A stretch of 64,000 bases of DNA from Turbatrix aceti (GCA_963969345.1 OZ017766.1:8866001-8930000); one strand, 5' to 3'; counted from the first letter of the stretch, positions 1-10,795 are shown. The notes: generated by a model not told the origin, from the sequence alone. Numbers and translations are program-made.

Positions 1-178
1 TTTACTTAGTTAAAAACACCAAAAAAACAATAGACCAAAATTTTGATTTGATAACGTAAAAATATTTATGTATCATATTTGTTCAATAAAATCTGGGACA
101 TAATAACGTAACGTGAATATTTTTTTCTTTTGTTTGTCGTGTCTTTTTTTTGTGTCCTGGCGACAGCTGATTAACAAA

Positions 179-415
179 CTATAGTAAAAATGTATATTTA
201 CAACCGGCGACAGACAGGTTTTGTTGTTTTTGTTTTGTTGATTTACTAATAAATAAATACTTACATAATTTTTGCGACAAAAAAATGAAAAAGGTAAAAT
301 AAATAAATATTAAAAATGCAAAGCAGTACAAAAAAGGTGTTTTAAAAAGCTTCAAAACACTCTTATCACCGTGGACCGACTCGTCTGGCTCGTCTGAAGG
401 GTCCTTAAGCGTCAT
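179..415 (-). CDS. possible small membrane protein or first exon (weak)
   Basis: A 78-codon open frame starts at an ATG at 415. Its first 25 residues are hydrophilic and acidic with ordinary codon use (MTLKDPSDEPDESVHGDKSV). A hydrophobic stretch at residues 27-46 could be one membrane segment. The last third is low-complexity and AT-rich, like intron sequence, so the real protein may be spliced to an exon outside the window. A TTTTCAAG sequence just upstream of the ATG could serve as a trans-splice acceptor. I recognise no family and see no poly(A) signal close to the stop. Confidence 0.2.
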   Translation of the reverse strand: MTLKDPSDEPDESVHGDKSVLKLFKTPFLYCFAFLIFIYFTFFIFLSQKLCKYLFISKSTKQKQQNLSVAGCKYTFLL

Positions 416-1703
416 AAAATTTTTACGATTTCAACGAACTTGAAAATATCGAGTTGAAGCAATCGTAAATAAAAAATTTTGGGTTTTTTTTAATAATTTT
501 CTTTTTTTTGTTTGAAAATTTGTTATATTTTTACTAGCTTTAAACTGGTCTGATTCTCGCGTGAACAGGTGAGAACAGGTGAGGAAGCAAAATTGCAGCG
601 TTATCAAAAAAAAATTTTTTGTGTATGATAAAAATTTTGCACTGTCAGAAGAGATGAGATGGCTTAGTCGGCCCCCGGCCGGCCCCCTTCCGCCACCATC
701 GATGTCGTACGCCGTGGCTGTTTCGTTGCCTTAAGCGTTTGCTAGCGTAGCACAGGTGATCATCCATCCCATTGTTTTGAAAATTTCGTTGACACAGGCC
801 TCAGCCAGCCTCCAGCCAGCGCGATTGTTTCTGTGTTGTTTCCGACTGATTAAAAAAAAAAAACGACACACAAAAAAAATCTTGTTTTACGCGTGGAAAC
901 AAAAAAAATAAGAAAAACAAAAAAATTCTTTTTTACGTGGATAATTTTTTTTATGTGGAATTTTTGGGGTACAGGTGAACTAATGCGATTGTACAAAAAA
1001 ATGGTGAAAAAAAAAAATTTTACGTTGATTCGTTGCCAAAATTTTTTTTGCGCAGAAAAAAACTAATTTTTAGAGTTCAAATGAACTAATGCGCTCGTGC
1101 TTTTTTTAAAAGTATTTATCATAGAAAAAAAGTTGTTCAGTAACAAAACACAAACAATTTTTTTTTTTGAGTTCAGGTGAACGAACAAACTAATGCGTTT
1201 GTGCAACAACAAAAAAAATTGTTTGTGATTTGATTTTTACGACGACAAAAACACAAAAAAACTTGAAAACGCAGACGCAGCATAAAAAACAGTTGTTGTT
1301 TGCGAAAAAGTGAACAAGTATGTATTTAGATATTTTTTTGCGTTCGTTTTTTTTTAACGGTTGATGTGATAGTAGCAGCGACGAATGCGACCTGGACTGG
1401 GACTGGGACCGATGATCAACTCCCGGCTGGCGCCGGTGTTGAGGAGACAGAGACGAAGACGAGAACAACAACATCTGGCAACAATCGTTGTTCACTGACA
1501 CAAACCCTCGCCCAGGTAAAACGAACGAACAACCAAACAATTTATGATCTTCAATTTTTTATTTTTCAATTTATAAAAAAAATTATTAAATACAAAAAAA
1601 AGAAATAATTCGAACAAAACAAAAAATACCCGAAAATGTAGAATAGAAATTTTTTGGGGAGGAGAAAAAGATGGCACGGATGAACAAGCATCCTGGAGAT
1701 GAG
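416..1703. other. spacer without a convincing gene
   Basis: The stretch is AT-rich with homopolymer runs and two more GC-rich islands (about 640-800 and 1365-1520). A motif like 'aggtgaactaatgcg' recurs at about 975, 1080 and 1175, a loose direct repeat of about 100 bp. The island at 1365-1520 ends in a donor-like CAG/GTAAAA, but its open frame on the plus strand has no ATG start. TTTATT at about 1558 supplies a minus-strand AATAAA for the Atg8 gene. Confidence 0.4.
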
Positions 1704-2072
1704 TTAACCCATAACGGATTCCTCGTAGTAGAAAACGTAGAGAAACTTATCGTCATCCGGCCTACCCTGACCCGGTCGATGGTAGTAAAGCTGTCCGATT
1801 GTAGCCGATACCGGTGGCACCTCATCATTGATGATAAAAAAAATACTCTCACTAGGTGATATTTGAATTTTTTTTCTCAGCGTATGCATGAGTTGACCAA
1901 CGGTGAGATCGCGTTGTACGTTGAATTTGGTAGACTGGGGTAGAGCAGGAAGCTGAGAGGTTGGAGCTCTCTCCATGATGACAGGTACCCGATTGGGGTG
2001 TTGATCGAGGAGAGTTTCGCTAATTTGTAGACGATATTCAAGGGAGTGTTGGGATTTGTATACGCTCAGCAT
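1704..2072 (-). CDS. Atg8/GABARAP-family ubiquitin-like autophagy protein
   Basis: This predicts a 122-residue single-exon Atg8 protein. Atg8 is conjugated through its C-terminal glycine to phosphatidylethanolamine on autophagosome membranes, where it recruits cargo receptors. The N-terminal YKSQH..E.R helix segment, the PNRVPVIMERAP strand, DLTVGQLMHTLRKKIQ, and FFIIND.VPPVSATIGQLY all follow the family in order. The SATIGQLY segment is closer to GABARAP/LGG-1 than to LC3/LGG-2. A short insertion (about RPGQGRP) lies before the last strand. The reading frame continues upstream to 2438, but that part is repetitive; the ATG at 2072 gives the normal family N terminus. The stop codon follows the terminal glycine directly (ESVMG then TAA), so no tail is present for the Atg4 protease to remove. 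Confidence 0.88.
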   Translation of the reverse strand: MLSVYKSQHSLEYRLQISETLLDQHPNRVPVIMERAPTSQLPALPQSTKFNVQRDLTVGQLMHTLRKKIQISPSESIFFIINDEVPPVSATIGQLYYHRPGQGRPDDDKFLYVFYYEESVMG

Positions 2073-2925
2073 GTTCGTATGAATGAATGAATAGATCAGA
2101 TACAAAGTGAAACAAACACCCAAACAACACCGACGACAATGATGATGATGACTACCGATGAGACAGAGACACTGCAATATAGTTTTTCGCGGGCGTTTGG
2201 TTGTCCGCCAGTCAGTCACACCCGCCTTCTTTCTCTTCTTCCTTCCTTCATTCCTACATTCTTTCCTGCCTGCCTGCCTGCCTGCGTAGGGAGGGAGGTG
2301 GGGTGTAGGGGAGATATCGAAACGAGCAAGATGATGTTGTGCGTGTACAGGAAAACACCCCGGACCGCTATCAATTTGATCATTCGGTGTTGGTGTGTTT
2401 TTGCACGTACATAAAACGTAACAAAACGAAAACGACAACGAACAAACCGGCTACGTAGAGGATGCATGCACAGAGACACACCGGTGCACCTTGAGGTTCG
2501 ATTGTTCGTTTGTCAGTGATTTTGCAAAAGATTTATCATCATCTCGGGGTGATTCATCCCAGACACATTGAATTCTTGGCGTTGGTTGACCAAAGGGATG
2601 GATGTTCGACGGAGAAACGGACCAGTCGAACATGTTGCATGGAAGAAAATAAGAAAACCCCGACGAGTCATGACATGCATTGCACATTGCATTGCATTTA
2701 CGCATGCATGCATGCATGCACAATTGTCGTTACCACCTTTGTGGTTTGATTTGATTTGATTTGGTTTGGTTTGGTTTGTAAAATAAATACTTATAGACCA
2801 AAACTTATGCACCGTTCAGCCGATCGGCCACAGCCTGACTGACTTGCTGGATGAATAAGTAAAACCAAGTGCACTTGATAATAGTCAAGTTGATGGCTTG
2901 CTAGCTTGCGCGCGTCATGAATTGA
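2073..2925. repeat. upstream spacer with simple repeats
   Basis: No gene is supported here. There are short tandem runs: CCTG units near 2266-2285, GCAT units at about 2702-2720, and TTTGA/TTTGG units at about 2742-2778. Open frames across this stretch on both strands are low-complexity products of these repeats. It probably holds the promoter of the Atg8 gene. Confidence 0.5.
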
Positions 2926-3165
2926 ATGAACGAAACAGCGAAGGAACGAGGGTACGAAGAACGAACGTCAATTATGTACAACAAAAAATTATTCATTTGT
3001 GAATTGCGAAATTTCTTCCAGAACACAAAAATTGTACGTTATTATAATCACCAGGTACGAGGTACCGTTTATGTATTTGAGGAAAATTTCGCAATTTATT
3101 GGAATCATAAAATTTCCCATTTCGAAGTTTTCAACGAACCGGAGCTAAAAAAACGTGTACTTTGA
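2926..3165 (+). CDS. small open frame of unknown status
   Basis: A 79-codon ATG-started frame ends in TGA, and an AATAAA lies within ten bases of the stop. Composition is plausible for protein (aromatic and charged residues, no long homopolymer), but no family is recognised, no intron signals are needed, and no trans-splice acceptor is obvious. It could equally be chance in an AT-rich spacer. Confidence 0.18.
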   Translation: MNETAKERGYEERTSIMYNKKLFICELRNFFQNTKIVRYYNHQVRGTVYVFEENFAIYWNHKISHFEVFNEPELKKRVL

Positions 3166-3820
3166 GAAAATAAATAATTTTATTTGAAAATTGACAAAAC
3201 TGTAAAAAAAAGTACAATTTTTGTCGACATTTTGTGTACGTTTTTACAAATATCGTAACGATGGGAATGTGAACTTCTCACACAGATGTGGCCTTCAACT
3301 TGGAAAGCAAGAAAGAAAGGAATTCCGTTTTGATCGTTGAATTCAGAGTGTGTTTTTTACGCTCGAATTCGTACAACAAAAAATGCAGAAAAGTATTTTT
3401 TTAAAGTGTTGTTTTATGTAAAAAATGTTTAAAAAATGATGGTGATCAAAAACGTCAAATTTTTTCCGATACAGAAGTTTCACGATATTTATTTCCAATA
3501 CATTATTTGTATTTTTGGCGCGTTCATTCGTTTTTTGGTTTAACAGGCTTTTTTTACCTGACAACATTTTTATCGGCCACTGTAGACCGTTTTGGTTTAG
3601 TTACGATCTAAAATTATTTTAAAACATTTAAATTTCTATTTAATCTATTTAAATTTGCAAAAAAAATTAGGACATTGAGACTTGTTTGTTTTTTGGAAAT
3701 CAAATCAAGCTGATAAAATTGTTATCGAATTTTCTTGGAAAATAATGAAATGTTTATTGGAACGAACATAAATATGTACATCGAAATAAAAAAACAACAC
3801 CAAAAAGATCAGAAGCAAGA

Positions 3821-4114
3821 TCAGGCGTTGTTGTCGCCCGTTTCTTCTCGCATCTCCTCTTCGGATTCTTCAATTATGATCCGAAGGCTTTGATCGGGTG
3901 TCTTCGCTTTCGATAGGCGTAACACCCATCGAGCGGGTGCAGCTGGCGGCGAAGACGTCGGCGGCACGGGCGAGGATGCTGAAGATGTCGTCGACGATAC
4001 CGTTGACGTCGACGACGGACAAGAATCTTTTCGCGGTGGGACTTTGAACCCATTCGGCTTTGTCAGCGGCGATGGCACGCGTGGCGCATACGACTTGCGT
4101 GTGTACGGGGCCAT
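3821..4114 (-). CDS. small proline/serine-rich protein of unknown function
   Basis: This predicts a 97-residue protein with a basic N terminus (MAPYTRKSYAPR), a Ser/Thr/Pro/Ala linker around residues 30-60, a short segment RWVLRLSKAKTPDQSLRIII and an acidic tail. Codon use is GC-richer than the flanks, which supports coding. On the minus strand TTTCTTTTTTTAG lies 17 bases before the ATG, a good spliced-leader acceptor. A minus-strand AATAAA lies near 3750, about 70 bases after the stop. No signal peptide or membrane segment is present. The low-complexity middle suggests disorder; I do not recognise a family. Confidence 0.6.
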   Translation of the reverse strand: MAPYTRKSYAPRVPSPLTKPNGFKVPPRKDSCPSSTSTVSSTTSSASSPVPPTSSPPAAPARWVLRLSKAKTPDQSLRIIIEESEEEMREETGDNNA

Positions 4115-4615
4115 CGTTGTATGTTATGCAACTAAAAAAAGAAAGTAGTGTTCAGTAAGCAGTAAAAACCGATGAATGACCTGATTTATTTTTGCTTGTT
4201 GGTGCCATAATCGAATCGCCAACGACAGTTTTTTCCCAAAAGGAAAGCGACTGACTTCGCTGTTGGGATACCTGCTTTCCCAGGTGCACAAGGCATGGGA
4301 GGTGACAAGCAGACATCAGCAAGGAAGGGATGGTGGATGTCTAGCATCATCCAGACTTGTCTGCTGCCGAGTCGCGCGCGCGCGCACTTGCTTTCAAATC
4401 TGCGGAAACTGCGAACATTTACTTGGCACAACAGCAAATGTTTTGTGCCGAAGTTGTAGAGGACCATGAGGGTAAGTTGCAAAAAATATCATATTTTTCA
4501 ATGCGCACCAAAAAATCTGAAATTTAGTATGCAGGGGTTTCTTTGCACGAAAAACTCAATGATAACGAATACAAAAATTTCAAACAATCCTAACTATTTT
4601 TCAACGGTCCCAAGT
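4115..4615. other. spacer; weak minus-strand open frame not supported
   Basis: This holds the 5' flank of the small proline/serine-rich gene. A 98-codon minus-strand frame (4186-4482) shows no family resemblance or start context. A CG dinucleotide run lies at about 4373-4385. Confidence 0.4.
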
Positions 4616-5074
4616 TGAGATGGGAGAACGTTTGTGTTCGTTCGCGAACAAATTCAAATTTTTGCGTTCGTGTTCGTTTGAAAACAGATTTGTTTAGTTC
4701 GAGTTCGTTCGCGAACAAAAATAAATTTTCCGAACAGATAAAACGAACAAAAATTTAGGTAAAATCAGCTTAATGATGAAAAATTGATGTTATTTTTCCA
4801 AAAAAAGAAAAATAGTGTCAATTGTCTTTATCAATAAAAAGTGTAGGAAAACTTTCACCAAAAACGTGAAAACGCATAGTACCGATGTTTACGTTTTTAT
4901 GCCCCGTTTGGACAAAATTTAGTATGAAGTATGCCAAAAATCTGTTCGTTGTTCGTTTGTGTTCGTTCGCGAACACTGACAAAAATGTTCGTGTTTGTTC
5001 GATTTCTCGAACAAAATTAACAAAATTTTCGTGTTCGTTCGAGTACAAAAAAAACGGCTGTTCGCCCATCTCTG
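4616..5074. mobile_element. hAT-type MITE, GTTCGCGAAC family
   Basis: A non-autonomous element of about 459 bp. The right terminus reads GTTCGCCCATCTCTG and the left is a degenerate inverse (GAGATGGGAGAAC). The sequence GTCCCAA(G/T) flanks both ends and looks like an 8-bp target duplication. Both subterminal regions are crowded with copies of GTTCGCGAAC and GTTCGTGTTCG. The middle carries the family core (TGTCAATTG...AATAAAAAGTG). It sits just downstream of the msp gene. There is no transposase. Confidence 0.75.
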
Positions 5075-5183
5075 GTCCCAATCTTCTCCTATAAGTCAAA
5101 ATACATATATGTATGTATATAGATTCAATGCTTTACTACTATTTGATATGGCACATGGAATAGACAGTGTAGACTAGACATCC

Positions 5184-5621
5184 TTAAGGATTGTATTCAA
5201 TAGGGAGATTCTTGCGACGAACCATACCGTCACCCTGGAACCATTCACGGCGGAACTGCTTGGCAGCTCCATCGGGAGTGTTGGTCCACTCGATGGTGAT
5301 ACGGTCGTTGTTGGTATCCTCCGAGCCAAAGTTGAACGCATCGCAGGAGACAGCGACGAGGACGGATTCCTTGGGATCGAGGACACCGCACGGAGGATCG
5401 ACGCCGAGACGCTTCATGTTCGTCGTCTTGAAAGCCCATCCAATACGACGGCCGCCAGAGTTGATGACCTGAAGGAAAAGTTAGATGTACCGTCAGAAAG
5501 GTACGAACAGGTAAGCACTCACCTTGATGTGGTACGTGTGCTTGTCGTCGTAAGGCGCGTTGAAGACGACCTTGGCGTTGGGCTGGGTGGTAATGTCACC
5601 GGGAGGGACGGACTGGGCCAT
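5184..5621 (-). CDS. msp: major sperm protein (MSP)
   Basis: Two exons, 5621-5523 and 5468-5184, encode 127 residues, the standard MSP length, split by a 54-bp GTGAGT...TTCAG intron after HTYHIK. The protein starts MAQSVPPGD and contains [37 protein letters not shown] and the terminal [12 protein letters not shown], all hallmark MSP segments. MSP forms an immunoglobulin-like dimer that assembles into the fibres driving the amoeboid crawling of nematode sperm, and in Caenorhabditis it also signals oocyte maturation. A pyrimidine-rich tract ending CGCAG lies two bases before the ATG, a spliced-leader acceptor. Most Caenorhabditis elegans msp genes lack introns; this one has one. Coding is intact. 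Expression is expected in spermatogenesis, by family. Confidence 0.97.
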
Positions 5622-5829
5622 GGCTGCGAAGAAGGCAAAGAAGAAGAAGAAGAAGGGGAGAAAGAAAGAAGGGAAGGCACGTGTGTCAAAATCCGACCTC
5701 GAAAGGACGAATTTATCATGATGACAACCGATCAACCAGAGCTTTTATACACTTTTCAAGTGCGCATATGTTAATTCTCAATTCTCTTCAGAATCTGAAT
5801 CTCGTCTACAGATCGGAAAAAACTCAAAC
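5622..5829. promoter_or_regulatory. msp 5' flank
   Basis: A polypyrimidine tract (minus strand) about 40 bases long ends in the presumed trans-splice acceptor at the msp start. Upstream, TTTATCATG on the plus strand includes a GATA-type motif; GATA factors regulate msp genes in Caenorhabditis elegans, but its use here is inference. The flank is cut short by a hAT MITE at 5830. Confidence 0.35.
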
Positions 5830-6276
5830 CAGGGTTGGGCGAACAGCTCGTTTTTTGTTCGCGAACGAAAACGAACAGTTTTTCAGAATTGTTTGAAAAA
5901 CCGAACGAACGCAATCAATTTTGACCTTGTTTGCGAACGAATACGAACAAACAAGGAAAAAATTATTTTTATGATTTGTGCAAAATTTTGTTCTCCTGAG
6001 TAGAAAACCGTATTTATGTAAATTTGGGCAGTCCATCTTGATTTTTGATTTTGACTTTGACACCCTGACCTTAATTTTTTCAGGATTTTTGTTCGTTTCA
6101 TCTGTTTGGAAAATTTAGCTTTGTATGCGAACAAACGCGAACACTTAATTTTAAAAAAATTGTTCGCGAACGAACACCAACAAATATTTACATTTAAGAA
6201 ACGTTGTTCGCGAACGAACACGAACAGGAAAAATCTAATCTGTTCGCGAACGAACACGAACGTTCGCTTAGCCCTG
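5830..6276. mobile_element. hAT-type MITE, GTTCGCGAAC family
   Basis: This copy of about 447 bp has termini CAGGGTTGGGCGAAC and GTTCGCTTAGCCCTG and several GTTCGCGAACGAACACGAAC-type subterminal repeats. The 8-bp flanks do not match, so either the target duplication has decayed or an end is rearranged. It lies between the msp promoter and the end of the cysteine-rich gene. Confidence 0.7.
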
Positions 6277-6326
6277 ATTTTAGCACAACAAAAAATTTGT
6301 ATATGTACATATACATTTTTTATTTA

Positions 6327-8145
6327 TCATTGCCAGTCAACGTATTCTTTACAGTACTTGACAAACTGTGAACACCTGAGGTGGTTAAACCTGTCTGACT
6401 CAGGTGGCATCGGATTACACACCTGTCTGGCTTCGCCCTGAATATCCTTGCACGACTGCAGATTTTGTTGAGAATCTATGACATCCTGTGGCGTCGGTGG
6501 AGGAACACAAAACTGGTCGTACGCCTTGCAGAACCTTTTTTCGTGCTTGGAACGGGTATAGGCAGGTGAGCAAAACTTGATGTAGTGAGCAATGTATCGT
6601 TCACAGTAGGCGAGAAGTGGTAGCACGGAGTCTGTGTCTTCGGTGTACTGACACGACAGAGGATAGGTTTTGCATAGTTCCAAATCAACGTCTGCTATTT
6701 TGGATTGTCGACACTTTGTTAGGAAGTCCTTGCGTTTGAGGACACAGTTTTTGGTAATGTACACGCTGACAAAATTGCCCTGAAGAAATTTTGGGGGTGG
6801 GTTGGTTTTGAGCATAAAAACTGGGAATTCGTGAATTTTATGTGTTTACGTGCAAATTGGAAGAAAATTTGTACTTACAAAAAAAATGATAAAATTGGTA
6901 CAAAAACAGATTGAAAAACGTTTCCATAATAATTTAGGCTTTTTTTTCTGTTACTGATAGTTTTTTTTAATAATTTTGTAAAAAAATATTTTTCAATCAA
7001 AAATCAGTTTTTAACGTTTTTTTATCAGTTTTGAAAAATATGACAGTTTTGTAACATTTTGAAGCCAGCAACGGGTCAACAAACCTAAAACAAAACAAAA
7101 CAAACTGCAAAAAAAGTATCGTTTTAGGAAAAAACATCGTAAACATTTGTATCGTAAAAAAAGAAATATCCGAGCAAAAAACGTTACTTCTGGACTGTCC
7201 ATGGTTTCGCAACGAAAATTCTAAAACGATCGCGATCGTTATTTTCTTATCATCAGTTTTTTTTTATTATTTTCGAACGTTTTTTTGCTAAAAAAATCTG
7301 TTTTCAACATGTTTTTTTATAAATTTAGAAAATTTTACTATTTTTTGCACTTCTGAAAAAAACGAAGTGTGAAAAACATAGAAAAAATGTTTTTCAACAA
7401 TGATTAAAAAAAACAGATTTTGCAAAAATTATAAAAAAAATGTTCGTTTTAGTTCGCGAACACCGATGATTTTTTGTCTGATTTTCCGGACAAAATTGTG
7501 TTCGCGAACATGTTCGTGTTTTTTAATCGAACAAAATATTTTTCCGTCGCGGGTTGAAAAACCCGTTAGCGTAACTTACAGTTGATGGATCACGGGCGGG
7601 TATCCGAGGGACCTGAAGCGTGGCTGACAGCAGGGGGATCTGCGTCACGTTGCCTTCTTCTTGATTGATTACTGCGTCGCCATCTGTGAGGGGACGACTC
7701 AGAAGACTTCCTCCTTCCTTTGTAATATCAATATCAATAGTATCGTTCAAAACAGTCGTTTCATTTGTCAAAATTGCAATTTCACCTGCTTGCTCAGGTG
7801 AAATGGCATCGTAAAAGGGTTCATCTGCATTTTCGGGAACTTCAGATTCACCTGAGAATTTTTCAGGTACAGGATGGATTGTTGCATTACCACAAAAGTT
7901 GAGCGAAGGATTTCGGCTGCACGCTATCTTTAAAATAATCATTGATCAGGTATGTATGTTTACGGGGGACCACAAAAAAAATAAATATGCAAAGACCAAA
8001 AAGTCAAACAAACCTTAATGAGCGACGACGATGACGTCACAGTCCCACCAATCACCGGCCCAGGCAGCTGGGAGATGGAAGCGACAACGAGAAAGTTGAA
8101 CAAACACCAACGGTGATAATGAGTAATTAATCCAATAGCCTTCAT
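6327..8145 (-). CDS. secreted cysteine-rich protein, unknown family
   Basis: Three exons, 8145-8014, 7927-7580 and 6779-6327, join in phase 0 to give 310 residues. Residues 1-30 form a signal-peptide-like N terminus with hydrophobic core (FNFLVVASI). Exon 2 (116 residues) is acidic, low in cysteine, with N-glycosylation sites (NET, NDT). Exon 3 (150 residues) has 12 cysteines in a regular spacing (YC, FC, FC, FC, SC, VC, RC, YC) and so is probably an extracellular disulfide-bonded domain. Donors are aag/GTTTGT and act/GTAAGT; acceptors are TTTTAAAG and TTTCTTCAG. The 800-bp second intron contains a copy of the TTTCGCAACGAAAATTC repeat and a hAT fragment. I recognise no named family; the layout suggests a nematode secreted protein. 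Confidence 0.72.
7178..7256. repeat. dispersed TTTCGCAACGAAAATTC repeat, copy 1
   Basis: This is the conserved core of a short interspersed family: AACGTTACTTCTG, about ten variable bases, TGGTTTCGCAACGAAAATTC, then CGATCGCGATCGTTA. Better copies are preceded by ATCGTAAAA...AGTAACAAAATCC, making a unit of about 150-180 bp. It has an internal short palindrome but no long inverted termini and no coding capacity. Confidence 0.7.
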
Positions 8146-8283
8146 CGGTGTTGAAGTTTTCTCAATGTGATCGAACGCGATTGACTTTGAGAGATACCCT
8201 ATCGATTGCACCCCAGAGAAAAATAAAGATGGAAGAAAACCCGTCCTGAACGAGTTCAAAGATGAAAAATAACAAACAGGTCT

Positions 8284-8972
8284 CGAACAGGAATTGGCGA
8301 ACAATTGTGTTCGCTCGCGAACAAATTTAATATTGTTCTGTTCGCAAACAAATTTAGTTTGCCGTTGTTCGCGAACAAAAAATTTGCAAATAATTCAAAT
8401 TGGTTTTTTTTCTGTTCGCGAACAAATTAAATTTTTTTGTTCGTGTTCGTTAGCGAATTTTTGCGAATAAAAAATTTGCATCGTTGAAAAAAACAAATTT
8501 GTTCTATGTTCGTCCGTGTTCGTTCGCGAACACAGTCAAAAAATTTTCGTTTTCTTGATTATTCGAACAAAATTTAAAAAAGAATTTTTTAAATGTGCAG
8601 ATAAAATAGATTTTTTCTGTTCGCGTTTGTTCGCGAACAGATTCTTTATTGATTGCGAACCAATTTTTTTTAACCAATTTGTTTTTGTTTGTTCGCGAAC
8701 ATAACTAAACTTTGCAAACCAAAAAAATTTGAATTAATGAAAAATACAAATTTGTTCGATGTTCGTCCTTGCTCGTTCGCGAACACAGTCAAAAATTTGT
8801 CGTTTGTTCAATTATTCGAACGAAATAAATGTAAAATAAAATTTCAAATTTTTTTTTATTTGCAGACAAAATTGATTTTTTTCTGTTTGTGTTTGTTCGC
8901 GAACTGATTTTTTTTAATCAAAATTGATCGATTTTCCGAACAATTTTTTTAAATTGTTTTTTTGTTCGCGAT
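8284..8972. mobile_element. composite of hAT GTTCGCGAAC repeats
   Basis: About 690 bp with at least eight GTTCGCGAAC palindromes in two roughly repeated halves (compare 8505-8660 with 8755-8910). The left end CAGGAATTGGCGAAC resembles the family terminus. The right end runs into GATCAGGTATGTTTACAGGG, which also occurs (slightly altered) at about 7945 within the first intron of the cysteine-rich gene. This suggests nested or duplicated insertions. No open frame of transposase type is present. Confidence 0.6.
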
Positions 8973-9033
8973 CAGGTATGTTTACAGGGGACCACCAAAA
9001 ACCGTCCAAGAAAAATTTATCGTACACAGTAAT

Positions 9034-10620
9034 TCAAAGGATAATGCAACACTTTTTCTTGGTAACGGCGACATTCATGTCTTTATCGTTGGTGCTATCG
9101 ACGACCGTCGCCTTCGTGGATTCGCTCTGCATGATTGAAGACTGGTCCGGCTTGGTGTGGACTGCTTTGGCGACGGCAGGAGAAACGGTCTCCGGAGATG
9201 GATGAATAATGTCCTTCTGGCAGAGACGGACTTGTTCGAGGACAACGTCGACGTCCGGCCAATCTGAGTTGTCCATGCAAGCGTAGTTGTACAGAACATT
9301 TCCAGTCGCTGTCTCGACGAGAAGCACGCCTCCGGGGGAAACGTAATCGCTTCCGGCGTCGGATTTGGCAAAGTCTACTCCGACGTTGTCGTTGCAGATC
9401 ATCTCTGTGAACTGAAATTAAAAGGTGAAAAAATAAAACGGAAAAAATAAAATGTTTAGAAAAAAAAGTATACAATAGGAAAAAAATGGAAAGACAATTT
9501 TTTCGGCGAAAAAATAAAAATACTAATTTTTAACGGCAAAAAAATACATAAAAAAAATAATATTTTTCGAAAAAATTTTAAAATATTTTTTTTCGAAAAA
9601 ATTTAAAAAAAAACTATTTTTTTGGGCGGAAAAATATTATTGAACAAAATTTACTTTTTTTGATCGTTTTTGTTTTCACACACATTTTTTTAAATTTTGT
9701 TGTACATATGGGCGATTTTTTGATTTTACTCAAAAGTTTATTTGCATTCAAAAAAAAATTTGTTTTATTTTTGAAAAATATAAAAAAAAATTTTTTTTTT
9801 AATTTAAAAAAAAAAATTTAATGAAAAATTTTTTTTTTGTTTTTTTAATAAAAAATTTTTTTTTTGTTTTTTTAATAAAAAAAAATTTTTTTTGTTTTTT
9901 CAATTAAAAAATTGTTTTTAATTTAAAAAATTTAAAAAAAAATTTTTTTTATTTTTTTTATTAAAAAATTGCAAAATTGTCACAACTTACCAAGTGCAGC
10001 GCCCGGATGCCAGCAATCGACAACGCAGACTGCCGGTGTTCAATAATCTTGGACAGCGACTGTTCTTCGTCCAGAATCATTTTGAACGGGATTCCGAGGA
10101 CTTTGAGAAATCCATCGCCTCCTGACATGCCTTTTTTCAGCAAAAGAACGTCACAATCGTGTTCCTGGAATTCCCGCAACTTTTCGTAGCTTTTCAAGAC
10201 AAAATCCGAGGCTTCAGATTGGGCAAAACTGTTGACGAGCTGAACGAGCATGAGTTTGAATGCGCTGTTTTTTATGTACGCTAAAAGTGTCGCGCTCTGA
10301 ACAACTTTTGTATGTCCAACGAGGAGTTTTGTATCGACGACGGGTTCCGGAGTACCCCGACCTGCAACTTCGCAGGGTCCCGCGACTTCTTCGATGCTCG
10401 CATCGAGATCGACGAGAAAGGATTCCCATTCGGACATAAGAGCGTGAAAGTCGTCGATGAGTCCGGGAGTGGGCAAATTTTGGGTTGTCGGATTTTCGTG
10501 GATTTCGGTGAGTTTGGCTTCAAAGTCATCATTGAGCCTGACGTCGAGGACTTCGTAGAGGGTTATCAGACGTGCGCATATCTCGGTTGTCACAATTCGA
10601 GATTGCACGCTGTTTGCCAT
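9034..10620 (-). CDS. prenylated redoxin-like (AhpC-TSA_2-like) protein
   Basis: Two exons, 10620-9991 and 9411-9034, give 335 residues across a phase-0 intron (GTAAGT...TTTCAG). TCTTTTTCAG lies about 30 bases before the ATG, a likely spliced-leader acceptor. Residues 1-75 are helical. Residues 105-270 look like the thioredoxin-fold AhpC/TSA_2 group: a helix-strand segment (EHDCDVLLLKKG), LGIPFKMILDEEQ, and GGVLLVETATGNVLYNY followed by a WPDVDVVLE helix. The CxxC that active members carry near residue 130 is replaced by SFAQS, so peroxidase activity is unlikely. The C terminus KKKCCIIL is a CaaX box with leucine last, predicting geranylgeranylation and membrane attachment next to a lysine patch. 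The fold assignment is inference; the CaaX box is seen. It diverges from the hyaluronidase gene with 175 bp between the starts. Confidence 0.68.
9412..9990. other. AT-only low-complexity intron
   Basis: This is the intron of the redoxin-like gene. About 9525-9965 is nearly pure A/T in runs of A and T, with no other feature. Confidence 0.7.
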
Positions 10621-10795
10621 GAATGAGACTGCTGAAGTGTCTGCCACTGACTGAAAAAGAAAAGAAATCATACATAAATACAAAAAATGACCGATGCAAG
10701 AGATTTGTTTTTGTTTGAGGGGAAAAAGGTGTATGATTGATTTTTTGATTTTTTTTCAATCGACCGAGCGAACTTGCGCCATTCAGTCATCAATA
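10621..10795. promoter_or_regulatory. shared divergent promoter
   Basis: Only 175 bp separate the start codons of the redoxin-like gene (-) and the hyaluronidase gene (+), so their promoters must overlap. It includes the presumed trans-splice acceptor of the minus-strand gene near 10652. No clear TATA element is visible. Confidence 0.5.

Noticed and set aside
1366..1608. 80-codon plus-strand frame ending in a CAG/GTAAAA donor
   Set aside because: There is no ATG in the frame before the Thr-rich part, no family resemblance and no obvious partner exon.
4186..4482. 98-codon minus-strand frame
   Set aside because: Composition is not protein-like in order, no start context or family, and the plus strand shows an overlapping frame of equal quality.
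8284..8972. CRISPR-like array of GTTCGCGAAC repeats
   Set aside because: Spacing is irregular, repeats are short palindromes within transposon-like termini, and the genome is eukaryotic.
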